Below, one piece after another: positions 55,005 to 63,958 of a DNA stretch of 64,000 nucleotides. Position numbers and translations under genes: made by a program. The notes beneath the pieces were generated by a model. The model was not told the DNA's origin. It did no database searches and saw only the letters and a program-made list of their open reading frames with translations. Every line of letters starts with the position of its first letter. Positions within the stretch are counted from its first letter, which is position 1. Source of the DNA: DASTFY01 sp963769115 (GTDB taxonomy: Bacteria > Actinomycetota > Acidimicrobiia > Acidimicrobiales > Ilumatobacteraceae). Location of the stretch: NCBI GenBank assembly GCA_963769115.1, contig CAVYKN010000010.1, positions 433,748 through 497,747 on the forward strand, given 5' to 3'.

Positions 55005-55649
55005 TCACGAACGTAGGAAGGCGACGACGGCGAGTACGCGGCGATGGCGGTCGGGCGAGTCGGGCAGTTCCAGCTTGAGGAAGATCTGGGTGACGTGCGC
55101 CTCGACGGTTCGTTCGCTGAGGTAGAGCCGGTCGGCGATTGCCCGGTTGCTGAGGCCTTCGGCGATCATCGCCAGCACTTCCTGTTCGCGTGCGGTGAGG
55201 GCGGCGAGCGCGCCTCGACGATGCTGGTTGCCGACGAGTCGTGACACGATCGTCGGGTCGATGACGGTGTCTCCTTCGGCGATGCGGCGGAGGGCGTCGA
55301 TGAGGATGGCGATGTCGAAGACCCGTTCCTTGAGTAGGTATCCGCTGCGCTCGGGATGATCCTCGATGAGCCGCATCGCGAAGACCGGCTCGACGTACTG
55401 CGACAGGACGAGCACGCCGACATCGGGGTGCTGTGTGCGTATCGCCTGGGCGGCTACGAGGCCTTCGTCGGTGTGGGTCGGCGGCATGCGGATGTCGACC
55501 AAGGCGATGTCGGGTCGTTTCGCGGCGACTTCGCGGAGCAGGTTCTCGGCGTCGGCCGCTTCGCCGACGACGTCGACTCCGGCTTCGCCGAGCAGGCGGG
55601 TGATCCCTGCGCGGGTGAGCATGACGTCGTCGGCGACTACGACGCGCAT
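55005..55649 (-). CDS. NarL/LuxR-type response regulator
   Basis: A 214-residue response regulator. The receiver domain begins MRVVVADDVMLTRAGITRLL with the acidic pocket at Asp7-Asp8. The phosphoacceptor is Asp52 in IALVDIRMPPTHTDEG. The C-terminal LuxR HTH is LTAREQEVLAMIAEGLSNRA, then IADRLYLSERTVEAHVTQIF. The ATG at 55649 lies inside the last codons of the upstream kinase gene, so translation is coupled. Targets are unknown; the divergent DctP gene is a candidate. Confidence 0.9.
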   Translation of the reverse strand: MRVVVADDVMLTRAGITRLLGEAGVDVVGEAADAENLLREVAAKRPDIALVDIRMPPTHTDEGLVAAQAIRTQHPDVGVLVLSQYVEPVFAMRLIEDHPERSGYLLKERVFDIAILIDALRRIAEGDTVIDPTIVSRLVGNQHRRGALAALTAREQEVLAMIAEGLSNRAIADRLYLSERTVEAHVTQIFLKLELPDSPDRHRRVLAVVAFLRS

Positions 55650-57395
55650 GGGATCTCGGCGGTGATCCGGTTCGGTGCGATGTCCAAGCGGCCGCCAACG
55701 GCCCCCACTCGGTCGGCGACGTGGACGAGGTCGGGTGTGCCGTTCGAGCCGTCGTGGGTGAGGTCGATGACGAGGGTGTCGTGCTGTCGGGAGAGGGACA
55801 CCGATCGCGCGGTGGGCGGAACAGTTGACGGCCGCGTCGAGTCCGCTGGCGACGACGGCGTAGCCGGCGGTCTCGACGGAAAACGGCAAGCGTTCGTCGA
55901 GAGCGGAGTCGACGTCGACGGGCAGGGCGGCGGAGGTGGCGAGCGAGGCGACGCCGGCGCCGAGCCCGGCGGCGCTGAGTGCGGCGGGGAAGATCCCGTG
56001 TGCGAGGTCACGTAGCTCACTGAACGCTGCGCTGATGTCGCCGATCGCCGAGTCGAGCGAGGCGGCAAGCGCGTGGTCGCCGCTCGCCGCCGCGGTCGAC
56101 CGTGCGAGACGCAGGTCGTAGGAGAGACCGAGGAGGCTCTGCTGGGCGCCGTCGTGGAGGTCACGTTCGAGGCTCCGCCGACGGACGTCGGCTGCCTCGA
56201 CGATCCGCGCCCGCGAGTCGGCGAGCTCGTGCTTGCGGGCGAGCATGTCGGCCTGGAGGCGTTCGTTGTCGAGGGCGAGCCGAACCGCCGGGCCCAACCC
56301 GCGCGCAATCTTGGCGGGGTCGGAATGGTGGGCGATCACGGCCACCGTCTGACCGTTACGGACGAGCGGCGTCGTTGTGAAACCGGCGTCCTTGGATGGA
56401 TCGGGAACACGACGGCCGTGGGCGTCGACGTACTGCTCGGAGGCGGGGAGCCAGTAATAGATGCGCAGGCCTGGGTCACCCAGGGCGTGTGCCAGCGCCG
56501 AACCGAGGGCACCGACCGGTGGTGCCTGATCCAGCGTGGCGACGATCCGCCCGACGGACCGCCGCCGACGTCTCGCTTCGAGCAACATGGCGGCGAGCCC
56601 GACGGCGATGAGCACCACGGCGATGGACCGGATGATGAAGACCGTGGCGTCGTTCGTCCGACTCGGATCCTCCAACGGGTGTCGCCACCGGAGGATGCAG
56701 TAGGCCACTGTGGCGGTGCCGAGGAGGATGGCGCCGGGAAGGACCTCCCAGCTTTGCCGGGCACCGTTGCTGAACGCCTTCGCCAGCCGCAGAGCGCACA
56801 TGACCATGAGGGCGACGGCGCTGACGGCGGTGATCCCGAGTTGCACCCGCCCTACCTGTCGAGCGAGGTCGGGCTGCGAGGCCACGTCGAAGACGTTGGT
56901 GGTGCAGTTCGCCCAACAGTACGGGTCGAGGTACGGATCGCGGATGAGCACGACGACGACCGCGCACAGCCCGATACCGAGGTAGGTCATCCCGATCAGT
57001 GCTGCGGCCGCGCGGGTCATCGGCGGGCCGTTGGCGGCGAGCACGAGGTGGATGAGGACGGGGAACACGAAGCTGGCGGCGAGCATGCCGACCGTCCGGA
57101 GGAGCGCCGGGCCGCGCTCCCACCCCTCCCAGATGGGCGCGAACCAGAGCACGCCGGCGAGGACCGACAGTGCGCCGGTGTGCGGACGGCTGCGGACGAC
57201 GATCAGCCCGGCCGCGATCAACGCCAGCCCGGCCGTGACGAAGCACCACGCCGCAACGGCTGAACGACCGGCGTACGTCGTGGTGGCCCCGGACCCGCGC
57301 GCGGTCACCAGCGCAGCGAACACGTACGCCAGTCCGACGGACCCAATGACCAGCAGACCCAGGTTCGCCCGAAACCCGGGTGACGATGTCACCAT
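55637..57395 (-). CDS. Membrane sensor histidine kinase (HisKA_3), phosphoacceptor intact, ATP-binding boxes degenerate; frameshifted near the C-terminus
   Basis: About 585 aa. The N-terminal half has several membrane helices (LGLLVIGSVGLAYVFAALV and later ones to about residue 280), then a linker domain (GDPGLRIYYWLPASEQYVDA). The HisKA_3 box is RRSLERDLHDGAQQSLLGLS with the phosphoacceptor His414. The C-terminus is the odd part. The position of the N-box (usually S-E-A-L-x-N) reads ASGLDAAV, and the G1 box (D-D-G-x-G) reads HDGSNG. Near 55825 the frame breaks; removing one base rejoins AVNCSAHRAI to VSLSRQHDTLVIDLTHDG and the stop at 55637. The 814-residue fused frame with the regulator is an artefact. 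It is divergent from the DctP gene. Confidence 0.85.
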
Positions 57396-57523
57396 CGGAT
57401 TGTCGCGCCTCTGGCACACCGGCGACTCCGTGCTAGCCGCAGGATCCACAGAACCAGCCCCGATGTGCGACGATCGGCCGCGCTCCTACGTTCGAATCCA
57501 AGCCTCGACACAGGAGTGGGAAC

Positions 57524-58981
57524 ATGTGCAAGCAACGAATCATCCGAACCCGGTTGGGCCTGTTCGCAGCCGTCGCTGCGCTAGCGCTCGCAGCGTGCGG
57601 TGACAACAGTCCGGCCTCCTCCGGTGGTGACGACAAGGCGGGCGGATCCGCCGATCCGGTGGTGCTGACGATGGCCAACACCTCCGACAGCTTCCGGTTC
57701 AGCCCCGCCATCCAGTACTTCGTCGACCGCGTCGAGGAGCTGTCTGGCGGATCGCTGCGCGTCGAAGCCCACCACGAGTGGGGCAACTTCGCCGACGACG
57801 CCGAACAGCAGGTCGTTCGAGCCGTCGCCGCCGGCGACGCCGACCTCGCCGGCGTCGGCACGCCGGTGCTGGACACCCTCGGTGTCACCAGCTTCCGGGC
57901 GCTGTCGGCGCCCATGCTGATCGACAGTTACCCGCTGCAGAAAGCGGTGATCGCAAGCGAGATCCCCGGGGACATGCTCGCAGGCCTCGACCACGCCGGG
58001 GTCAGCGGCATCGCCGTGCTCGCTGACGGTCTGCGCAAGCCCATCGCCGTCGAAAGACCGCTGCTCTCACCCGCCGATTTTGACGGGATCACGTTCCAGG
58101 CGTACCGCTCGACGACGTATGCCGACGCCATCCACGCCCTCGGCGCCAGCCAGTCAGAGGCGATCGGGCCACACCGGGCGGCCGGCCTGACGGCGGGCGA
58201 GATCGACGGGTTCGAGGCGAGCCTGAACGGCTATTCGAACCTCGAGATCGCCCACCTCGCGCCCTACGTGACGACCAACGTCAATCTCTGGGCCAAGCCC
58301 GTGGCGCTGATCGCCAACCCCGATGCGCTCGAGGGTCTCAGCGACGACCAGCGTGGATGGCTGATGCAGGCCGGTGCCGACGCGGCCGAACGGTCGACCG
58401 ACCTCGTCGATGGTGACGCCGATCTGGTGGCTCCCCTGTGCGCGGCCGGAGCCCGGTTCGCCGATGCATCCGCCGCCAACCTGCACGCCTTTCAGCAGGC
58501 GTTCGCGCCAGTGTTCGCCACCCTCGAGGAAGACCCGCAGACGAAGCAGTTCATCGAGCAGATCGGGGAGCTCAAGCAGGCGACCGATCCCGGACCGGCG
58601 CTCAGGCTGCCTGCGGGATGCACCGGCTCAGCCGATACAGGCGACACGGGGGCGACTGGGTCCGCGCCGCCCAGCGGCGCGTCGGTCGACACAGCCACCG
58701 CCGCACTCAACGGTACGTACCGGTGGACGATCACCAACGAAGTCTTCACCGTCAGCCTCGACGACGGGACCTGGACGTGGCCGGACGAGTGCGACACCGA
58801 TGACTGCACCTTCGTGGTCGACGACGACAGGATCGTCTTCGATTGGCCCAGGAACGGCGCTGTGCTCGAGTTCACATTCACGAAGGACGCTGACGGCACT
58901 CTGCACCTGCAGCCCGCCGTCCCGATGAACTCCGGCGACGTGTTCGTCTGGTCGACGAAGGCGTGGGAGAAGATCGACTGA
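57524..58981 (+). CDS. Orphan TRAP-type solute-binding lipoprotein (DctP family) with extra C-terminal beta domain
   Basis: A 485-residue exported lipoprotein. The signal peptide and lipobox (AALALAACGDN) anchor it at Cys25. Residues about 45-360 form the DctP fold (PVVLTMANTSDSFRFSPAIQ, FVDRVEELSGGSLRVEAHHE, MLIDSYPLQKAVIASEIPGD, PADFDGITFQAYRSTTYADA, GEIDGFEASLNGYSNLEIAH). A Gly/Ser-rich linker leads to a C-terminal beta domain (about 390-485; LNGTYRWTITNEVFTVSLDD). No DctQ or DctM membrane genes are present, so it is not a complete TRAP transporter. Its position between two sensor-kinase operons suggests ligand sensing. An AGGAG-type Shine-Dalgarno precedes the ATG. Confidence 0.82.
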   Translation: MCKQRIIRTRLGLFAAVAALALAACGDNSPASSGGDDKAGGSADPVVLTMANTSDSFRFSPAIQYFVDRVEELSGGSLRVEAHHEWGNFADDAEQQVVRAVAAGDADLAGVGTPVLDTLGVTSFRALSAPMLIDSYPLQKAVIASEIPGDMLAGLDHAGVSGIAVLADGLRKPIAVERPLLSPADFDGITFQAYRSTTYADAIHALGASQSEAIGPHRAAGLTAGEIDGFEASLNGYSNLEIAHLAPYVTTNVNLWAKPVALIANPDALEGLSDDQRGWLMQAGADAAERSTDLVDGDADLVAPLCAAGARFADASAANLHAFQQAFAPVFATLEEDPQTKQFIEQIGELKQATDPGPALRLPAGCTGSADTGDTGATGSAPPSGASVDTATAALNGTYRWTITNEVFTVSLDDGTWTWPDECDTDDCTFVVDDDRIVFDWPRNGAVLEFTFTKDADGTLHLQPAVPMNSGDVFVWSTKAWEKID

Positions 58982-59003
58982 CCGACCAGTGGCGAATCGA
59001 AGG

Positions 59004-60632
59004 TCAGCCCACCTCGTCGCCGAGCGGGAGCTCGGCGACGAGGCGCGTCCCGCTCTGGTCGACGACGACGAGGGTTCCTCCCAGCGCCTCGACTCGGTCG
59101 ATGAGGTTGCGCAGACCAGTCCCGGCATTCGGATCGGCACCACCGACGCCGTCGTCGCGCACCTCGACGACCGCCCGACCGTCGCCGACGCGCACGGAGA
59201 TCGACGCCTGCGTCGCGGAGGAGTGTTTCGACATGTTGGCGAGGGCCTCCGAACACACGAAGTAAACCGCCGCCTCGATGTCGACGGGCAGCCGGTCCTC
59301 ACTCGTGACCAGCTGCACGGGTATCGGGCAGCGGGCCTTGAGGGCCTCCAGGGCACCGGCGAGCCCGGCCTCGGTGAGCAGGCGGGGATGCAGTCCAGCC
59401 GCAAGCGTCCGCAACTCGTCGAGGGTGGCGACCAGTTGAGCATCGATCGTTCCCAATGCCTGTTCCGCCGGCCCGGTCCGGCCCTCCACTGGCACCGCGC
59501 ACAGCCGTGATGCGAGGCACTCGAGACGTTGTTCGGCACCGGTGCGCAGCCGCGCCTCCAACCGTCGATGCTCCTCGTCGCCGGCCGTGACGATCCGGCG
59601 CCGTGACTCCTGGAGTTCGGCGATCTGGGCTTGCACCTCGGCCTGCAGCCGGGCGTTGATCGACGCCAGCCGCGTCGCGGCGCTGATCGATTCCAGCAGC
59701 GCAGGGTCGTCGAGCAGCGATGGATCGTGGACGAGCACAGCGATCGGCTCACCGGCTCCTTCGATGACGGTCGAGATCCGTTCCTCGCCGGTCCCCGGCA
59801 GCATGAGTTGCCGGCCGGAGGCGTCGACAAACACCTCGACCTCGGGGGACCAGTAGCCAACTTCGAGCGTCGGATCACCGAGCGCAGCGGCGAGCGAGTC
59901 ACGGACTGCGTCGGACCTCGCCTCGCCCAACTCGACCACGAGATCCGTGACGGCGATCTGTTCCCATGGTCGTGACAGCAGGCCATTGGCGAGTGCGACG
60001 GCTGTCACGCACAAGGCCAGTTGATACGCGAGCAGCGAGGCGTCCTCGGCCGCGTCACCTGGGAACGCCAAGCGGGCGACCGCGCCGCCGCCCAGCACGA
60101 CGCCGAGTGTGAGCGCCACCCACATCGCTGTCCGGCGGGCGCGGCGTTCACGAGCGACCGCCGTCGTCAAGCGTCGAACGGCGACGACGACAAGCAACAC
60201 GGCGAGCCCGATCGTGACCCATTCGCTGCGCCACACAGGGGTCAGCAACGCGGCACCGTAGGCGACGACGACCGCCGCACGTTCCCATCGCATCACCGCA
60301 CGACCCGTCGGGAACGTGACCACGGAGTGCAGGAGCGGCCCTCGGTGCACGTAGACACCATGGGCCGCGATCCACGCCACCCATTCCAGGCCGACACCGC
60401 TGAAGTTGCCGACGAACCAGGTGAACCCCGACGCCACGAGGAGCGACCCGACACGGCTCTCCGGTCGACCGTGCCAGGCGACGAGACCGGCGGCGATCAA
60501 CGACCAACCGGCGACAAGATCGGGGACCCACTTCCCAGGATCCTGAAAGTCGAAGAATACCCACTCGGCGATCAACCCGACGCCGATCCCGGCCGGCCAC
60601 AACAAGATCCAGGCCCGCCTCATGGCCGACAA
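59004..60632 (-). CDS. Membrane sensor kinase-like protein lacking the phosphoacceptor His
   Basis: A 542-residue protein. Six or more membrane helices occupy the first 230 residues. The linker domain (LGDPTLEVGYWSPEVEVFVD) is homologous to that of the kinase at 55637-57395. The dimerisation segment reads EEHRRLEARLRTGAEQRLEC, where HisKA_3 proteins have E-R-D-L-H-D-G-A-Q-Q, so Arg363 replaces the phosphoacceptor His. The ATPase domain is intact: N-box CSEALANMSKHS, G1 VRDDGVGGADP, G2 GTGLRNLIDRVEALGG. It can probably bind ATP but cannot phosphorylate itself at the usual site. A receiver-only gene lies immediately upstream. Confidence 0.85.
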   Translation of the reverse strand: MSAMRRAWILLWPAGIGVGLIAEWVFFDFQDPGKWVPDLVAGWSLIAAGLVAWHGRPESRVGSLLVASGFTWFVGNFSGVGLEWVAWIAAHGVYVHRGPLLHSVVTFPTGRAVMRWERAAVVVAYGAALLTPVWRSEWVTIGLAVLLVVVAVRRLTTAVARERRARRTAMWVALTLGVVLGGGAVARLAFPGDAAEDASLLAYQLALCVTAVALANGLLSRPWEQIAVTDLVVELGEARSDAVRDSLAAALGDPTLEVGYWSPEVEVFVDASGRQLMLPGTGEERISTVIEGAGEPIAVLVHDPSLLDDPALLESISAATRLASINARLQAEVQAQIAELQESRRRIVTAGDEEHRRLEARLRTGAEQRLECLASRLCAVPVEGRTGPAEQALGTIDAQLVATLDELRTLAAGLHPRLLTEAGLAGALEALKARCPIPVQLVTSEDRLPVDIEAAVYFVCSEALANMSKHSSATQASISVRVGDGRAVVEVRDDGVGGADPNAGTGLRNLIDRVEALGGTLVVVDQSGTRLVAELPLGDEVG

Positions 60633-60633
60633 C

Positions 60634-60988
60634 TCATGCGAGAAGGCGCTCGATCGCCTCTCCGGACAGCTCGTTCTTGGCGACGAACCCGAGAACAGGC
60701 GCCAGTACGACGCGGTCGCCGTAGGCCTCGACGTCCCGGCTCGAGATGAGGATCACCGCTGGGGACGACGGGTCAGACGCCAGCTGCTCGGCGACCGAGA
60801 ACCCATCTCGGCCCGGCAGCTGGATGTCGAGCAGGACGAGACCTGGCCGAAGCATCGCGGCCTCCCGGAGAGCGCTTTCGCCGTCAGAGGCCTCGCCCAC
60901 GACCTCGAAACCTTCGGACTCCAACAACGCGGCGCGCCGACGCGCGAAAGCGGCGATGGTCGTCAACGATGAGAACCGACGGTCGCAC
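60634..60988 (-). CDS. Receiver-domain-only response regulator, frameshifted near the N-terminus
   Basis: It starts at GTG 60988 as VRPSVLIVDDHRRFRA, which supplies the acidic pocket, then shifts frame near 60940 and continues as LLESEGFEVVGEASDGESAL. Dropping one base at 60940 joins FRAR to RAALLESEG. The phosphoacceptor Asp is in LVLLDIQLPGRDGFSV, the Ser/Thr switch in VILISSRDV, and the conserved Lys in GFVAKNELSG. There is no output domain. At about 117 aa it is a stand-alone REC that ends 2 bp before the kinase-like gene. It may act as a phosphate sink or signal through protein contacts. Confidence 0.78.
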
Positions 60989-61411
60989 CACATCGATACT
61001 GACAGGCCGCAGAAGGACTCGCATCCGGGCTGGCACGCGTCCGCAGCAAAGTCACCGTGACACGGGAGTCTGGCCAGACCGCCGATCAACAGGAACTCCG
61101 CGGTCACACGGCGAAGTGCCCGCCAGTGTCGCCACCTGTCGAGCCTCGCCTTCCCCGCGTCGGGAAGCTCGCTGCCCACGGCCGAGGGCGTGGCAGCTCG
61201 CCCCGAGGAGCGATCGGAGTGCCGGTAGACCGAGCTTCGAGCAACACTCCGGACCGTCGCGGAGGCCTCGGCGTGAACGGGCGGCCGTCTCGGAGTTGCC
61301 CATCCAATTGCCCATCCAGGGAACGGGACTCGGTGGTGCCGAATGTGACTCAACGAGACGGGGACCGGTCCTGAGCAGGCCAAACACGACGGGACGGGAC
61401 TGGGCGACACC

Positions 61412-61462
61412 CTCTAGTGGTTTCCTAAACCGTGTGCGAAGGTTCGAATCCTTCCGGGGCGC
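61412..61462 (+). other. tRNA-like 3-prime fragment (CCU anticodon), possible attachment-site remnant
   Basis: GTGGT-TTCCTAA-ACCGT can form an anticodon arm with anticodon CCU (Arg). It is followed by a variable loop, the T-arm GAAGG-TTCGAAT-CCTTC and CGGGGCG, the 3-prime side of an acceptor stem. No D-arm or matching 5-prime acceptor strand lies upstream, so it is not a complete tRNA gene. Such 3-prime halves are left by integration into tRNA genes. A related fragment lies at 63910-63958. Confidence 0.55.
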
Positions 61463-61752
61463 GAAAAGTCCTGGTAGACGGGGTTGTCGGAGACGGCCCG
61501 GCTCGTTGCGCCCGTCGAGTTGCCATCCTTTGGATGGGCAAACGGTTGGTCACGGCGACGACGGCCAGAAGGCAACGAGGTCAAGCAACGCTCACGAGGA
61601 CTCGGTGGGCAGGAGGAGGTCGAGATACACGGTTTGGGGAACCGTGACCGCGAGTTCCGCGGCAGCGTCCGACTGCTGATGCCCGGAGTTGCGAGCAGGA
61701 GTATGGGCTACTCCTCGTCGCTGGTCAGACGACGAAGGGTGGGTGCGCGTCG

Positions 61753-62085
61753 TTGGTGCCAGCCAGGGCGCGGGCGAGGTGGGGGCGCAGGCCGCGGCTG
61801 AACATCGCGTGTTGCCGGGCGGTCTCGACGTCGCGCCGGGCATCGAGACGCCGGCAACCTGGCGGCCTGGCACCAAGAGCGCTCGGCACGCCGCGTCCCA
61901 CGGGGCGCCGCCGGCAGCGACCGGAGGCGCTCACCGACGCCGAGCAGCGGATCCTTCGCCTCCTCGCCAGCGACCTGACCGTTCGCGAGATCGGACGTGA
62001 GCTCTACCTCTCCCTGAACACCGTGCGGACCCACGTGTACTCGATCCACCGCAAACTCCGCGTCACCTCCGCACCCACGCTGTGA
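61753..62085 (+). pseudogene. Remnant of a LuxR-type regulator (HTH only)
   Basis: The last 50 codons (LTDAEQRILRLLASDLTVRE, then IGRELYLSLNTVRTHVYSIH and RKLRV) are a recognisable LuxR/GerE helix-turn-helix. The upstream part of the frame is Arg-rich nonsense without an input domain. It is probably the tail end of a large LuxR regulator lost by deletion. It could still encode a small DNA-binding protein, but no credible start is seen. Confidence 0.55.
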
Positions 62086-62560
62086 CGGCGCGCGTCAGCT
62101 CCAGGCGATCTCGACTCACGTTGCGGACCGATGACCTCCCCCGTCCCGGTCCCATCGCGACACGTGGGCACCCGGCGCCCCATCCGTCAACTCGCGCGCC
62201 ACCTCCACATCAGTCGGGGCCGGCGCGCCGCCGGCGAACTCGAACCATCACCCACTGACTGGACATCGGCACCACCCATCATGGGACCACCACGGGTCCA
62301 CCAGCGCCGGCACCGTTGTGGCTGCGCTCGCCGTGTCCTGGCAGCGGGTCTGGAGGCGCGGTGATGGCGTTCATCTTCCACGCGGTCGAGTTGGTCGAGG
62401 AAGTCGAAGGGCGCATACGTCGTGGGTCCGGTAGCGCGATGCCGCCGCCGGAGTCACAATCGTTTGGAGCCGGGTTGGTACGGAGGAGACGACAACGAAC
62501 GGAAGCCAGCAAGGAGCCGGTCCAGCGACCGCCGAACGCGGCGGGCGCTCACTCGATCGG

Positions 62561-63922
62561 GTGACTGCAGCGGATCTGATGTTGATCTGGCCGGAGATGG
62601 AGGGCTGGCCTCAGGTGATAGGGGCGCTCGCCGTCCTTGAGGGTAGGTCGATGGTCGATACCGACGGTGAGTTTCGGATCGAGGCGATCCGCGAAACCGT
62701 GGGTCACAGGCTGCACCTGGTCCCACGGTTCCGTCAGGCCCTGTACTGGCCCGGACGCGGTCTGGGGTGGCCGGTGTGGGGGGATGCCCAGTCCTTCGAT
62801 ATAGCCGACCACGTCGGCGTCCACCCGGTGCCGTCCCCGGGCGACGAGCTGCAACTCCTCCTCGTCTGCGAGAGGCTCCGGCGCCGGCCACTGCATCGGG
62901 GCCGGCCCTTGTGGGAGATGTGGTTCCTGACCGGCCTGTCTGACGACCGGGTCGGGTTGTTCATCAAGATGCATCACGCCATCGCCGACGGCGTTGCCGG
63001 CGTGGCCACTCTCGCCGCGTTCTTTGACCCTGTCCCCGACCCACCGGAGATCAGCGCGCCGGCCTGGACACCGGCCCCCGTGCCCAGCACGCGGGAGCTG
63101 TTCGAGGACAATCTGCGCCGGAGGCTCGGCGAGCTCGACCGTATGCTGACCACGCTGGTGAGGCCCCTGGCCACGGCCCGGCGCATCCGGCGCTGATGGC
63201 CGGCGGTGCAGGAGCTCTTCGCGGACGGACGAGCCCCGCGGACCAGCGTGAACCGCAGGATCGGATCGGACCGCAGGCTCGTTGTTGTTCGCGGTTCCCT
63301 CGATGGAGCAAAGAGGGTGGCCCACGCGCGCCGCGCGACGGTGAACGATGTGCTGCTGACAGCTGTCGCTGCCGGGTACGCCGACCTGTTCAGCAGGCGC
63401 GGTGAGCCAACCGATGGCGTCATGCTGCGCGCCTTCGTGCCCGTCTCGCTGCACCAGGAACAACCAGGAGGGGCGCGGGGGAACGTGGACGCCGGGATGC
63501 TGGTGCCGCTTCCAATCGGCGAGCGTGACGACGTCCGCCGTCTCGAGCTGATCGCGGCCGAGACATCTGAGCGGAAGAAGAAGAGCCGACCCCCCGCCGG
63601 CAGCATGTTCCGGACCGTGCTCCTGCAGCGCGCGTTCTTGCGGCTCATGCCCCGCCAGCGGTTCATGAACGCCTACGTCGCGAACGTTCCCGGTCCGCCG
63701 ATCCCGCTGTACTTCGCTGGGGCGTCGCTCCTCGAGATCTTCCCGATCGTGCCGATCACGGCGAACATCTCGATCGGGGTCGGCGCGCTCTCCTACGCCG
63801 GCCAGTTCAACGTCACCGTCGTCGCCGACCGCGAGCTCTGCCCAGACCTCGAGGTATTCGTTGCCGGTCTGCAGCGCTCACTCGAGGGACTTCAGCGCTT
63901 GGCGCCACGCACGGCTTCCTAA
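62561..63922 (+). pseudogene. Wax ester synthase/diacylglycerol acyltransferase (WS/DGAT) interrupted by an in-frame TGA
   Basis: One frame spans 62561-63922 but has a TGA at 63194-63196 (codon 212). The first part has the catalytic motif MHHAIADGVAG (His138 in H-H-x3-D-G) of the condensation-like WS/DGAT family, after HRLHLVPRFRQALYWPGRGL. The part after the stop (SVNRRIGSDRRLVVVRGSLD, ARRATVNDVLLTAVAAGYAD, NAYVANVPGPPIPLYFAGAS) is the C-terminal domain with the N-x2-G-P-x2-P-type motif. Together they make about 453 codons, normal for the family, which esterifies acyl-CoA to fatty alcohols or diacylglycerol. The break is a nonsense change, not a frameshift. The stop TAA lies inside the tRNA-like repeat. 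Confidence 0.8.
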
Positions 63923-63958
63923 ACCGAGTCAGCGCAGGTTCGAATCCTTCCGGGAGCC
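63910..63958 (+). other. Second tRNA-like 3-prime fragment
   Basis: It shares TTCCTAAACCG and the 19-mer AGGTTCGAATCCTTCCGGG with 61412-61462, separated by 9 nt here instead of 7. The anticodon arm pairs less well, and no upstream half is present; the WS/DGAT coding end occupies that place. The two fragments are same-strand direct repeats about 2.5 kb apart, consistent with attL/attR-like ends. The 42 bases after it (63959-64000) are AT-richer than the rest of the window. Confidence 0.55.

Larger units (their letters stand above)
60989..62560. other. 1.6-kb stretch with no intact gene
   Basis: Apart from a tRNA-like fragment (61412-61462) and a LuxR-type HTH remnant (about 61900-62085), no frame here shows recognisable protein features, ribosome-binding sites or repeats. 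Base composition is less GC-biased than in the core region. It looks like decayed DNA between the two-component genes and the WS/DGAT gene. Confidence 0.55.

Noticed and set aside
55005..57449. An 814-residue hybrid histidine kinase-receiver-HTH protein
   Set aside because: The kinase ends in another frame at 55637, overlapping the regulator ATG at 55649. The junction residues in the fused frame are low-complexity nonsense.
61412..61462. A functional tRNA-Arg gene
   Set aside because: The D-arm and 5-prime acceptor strand cannot be found upstream, so only the 3-prime half is supported.
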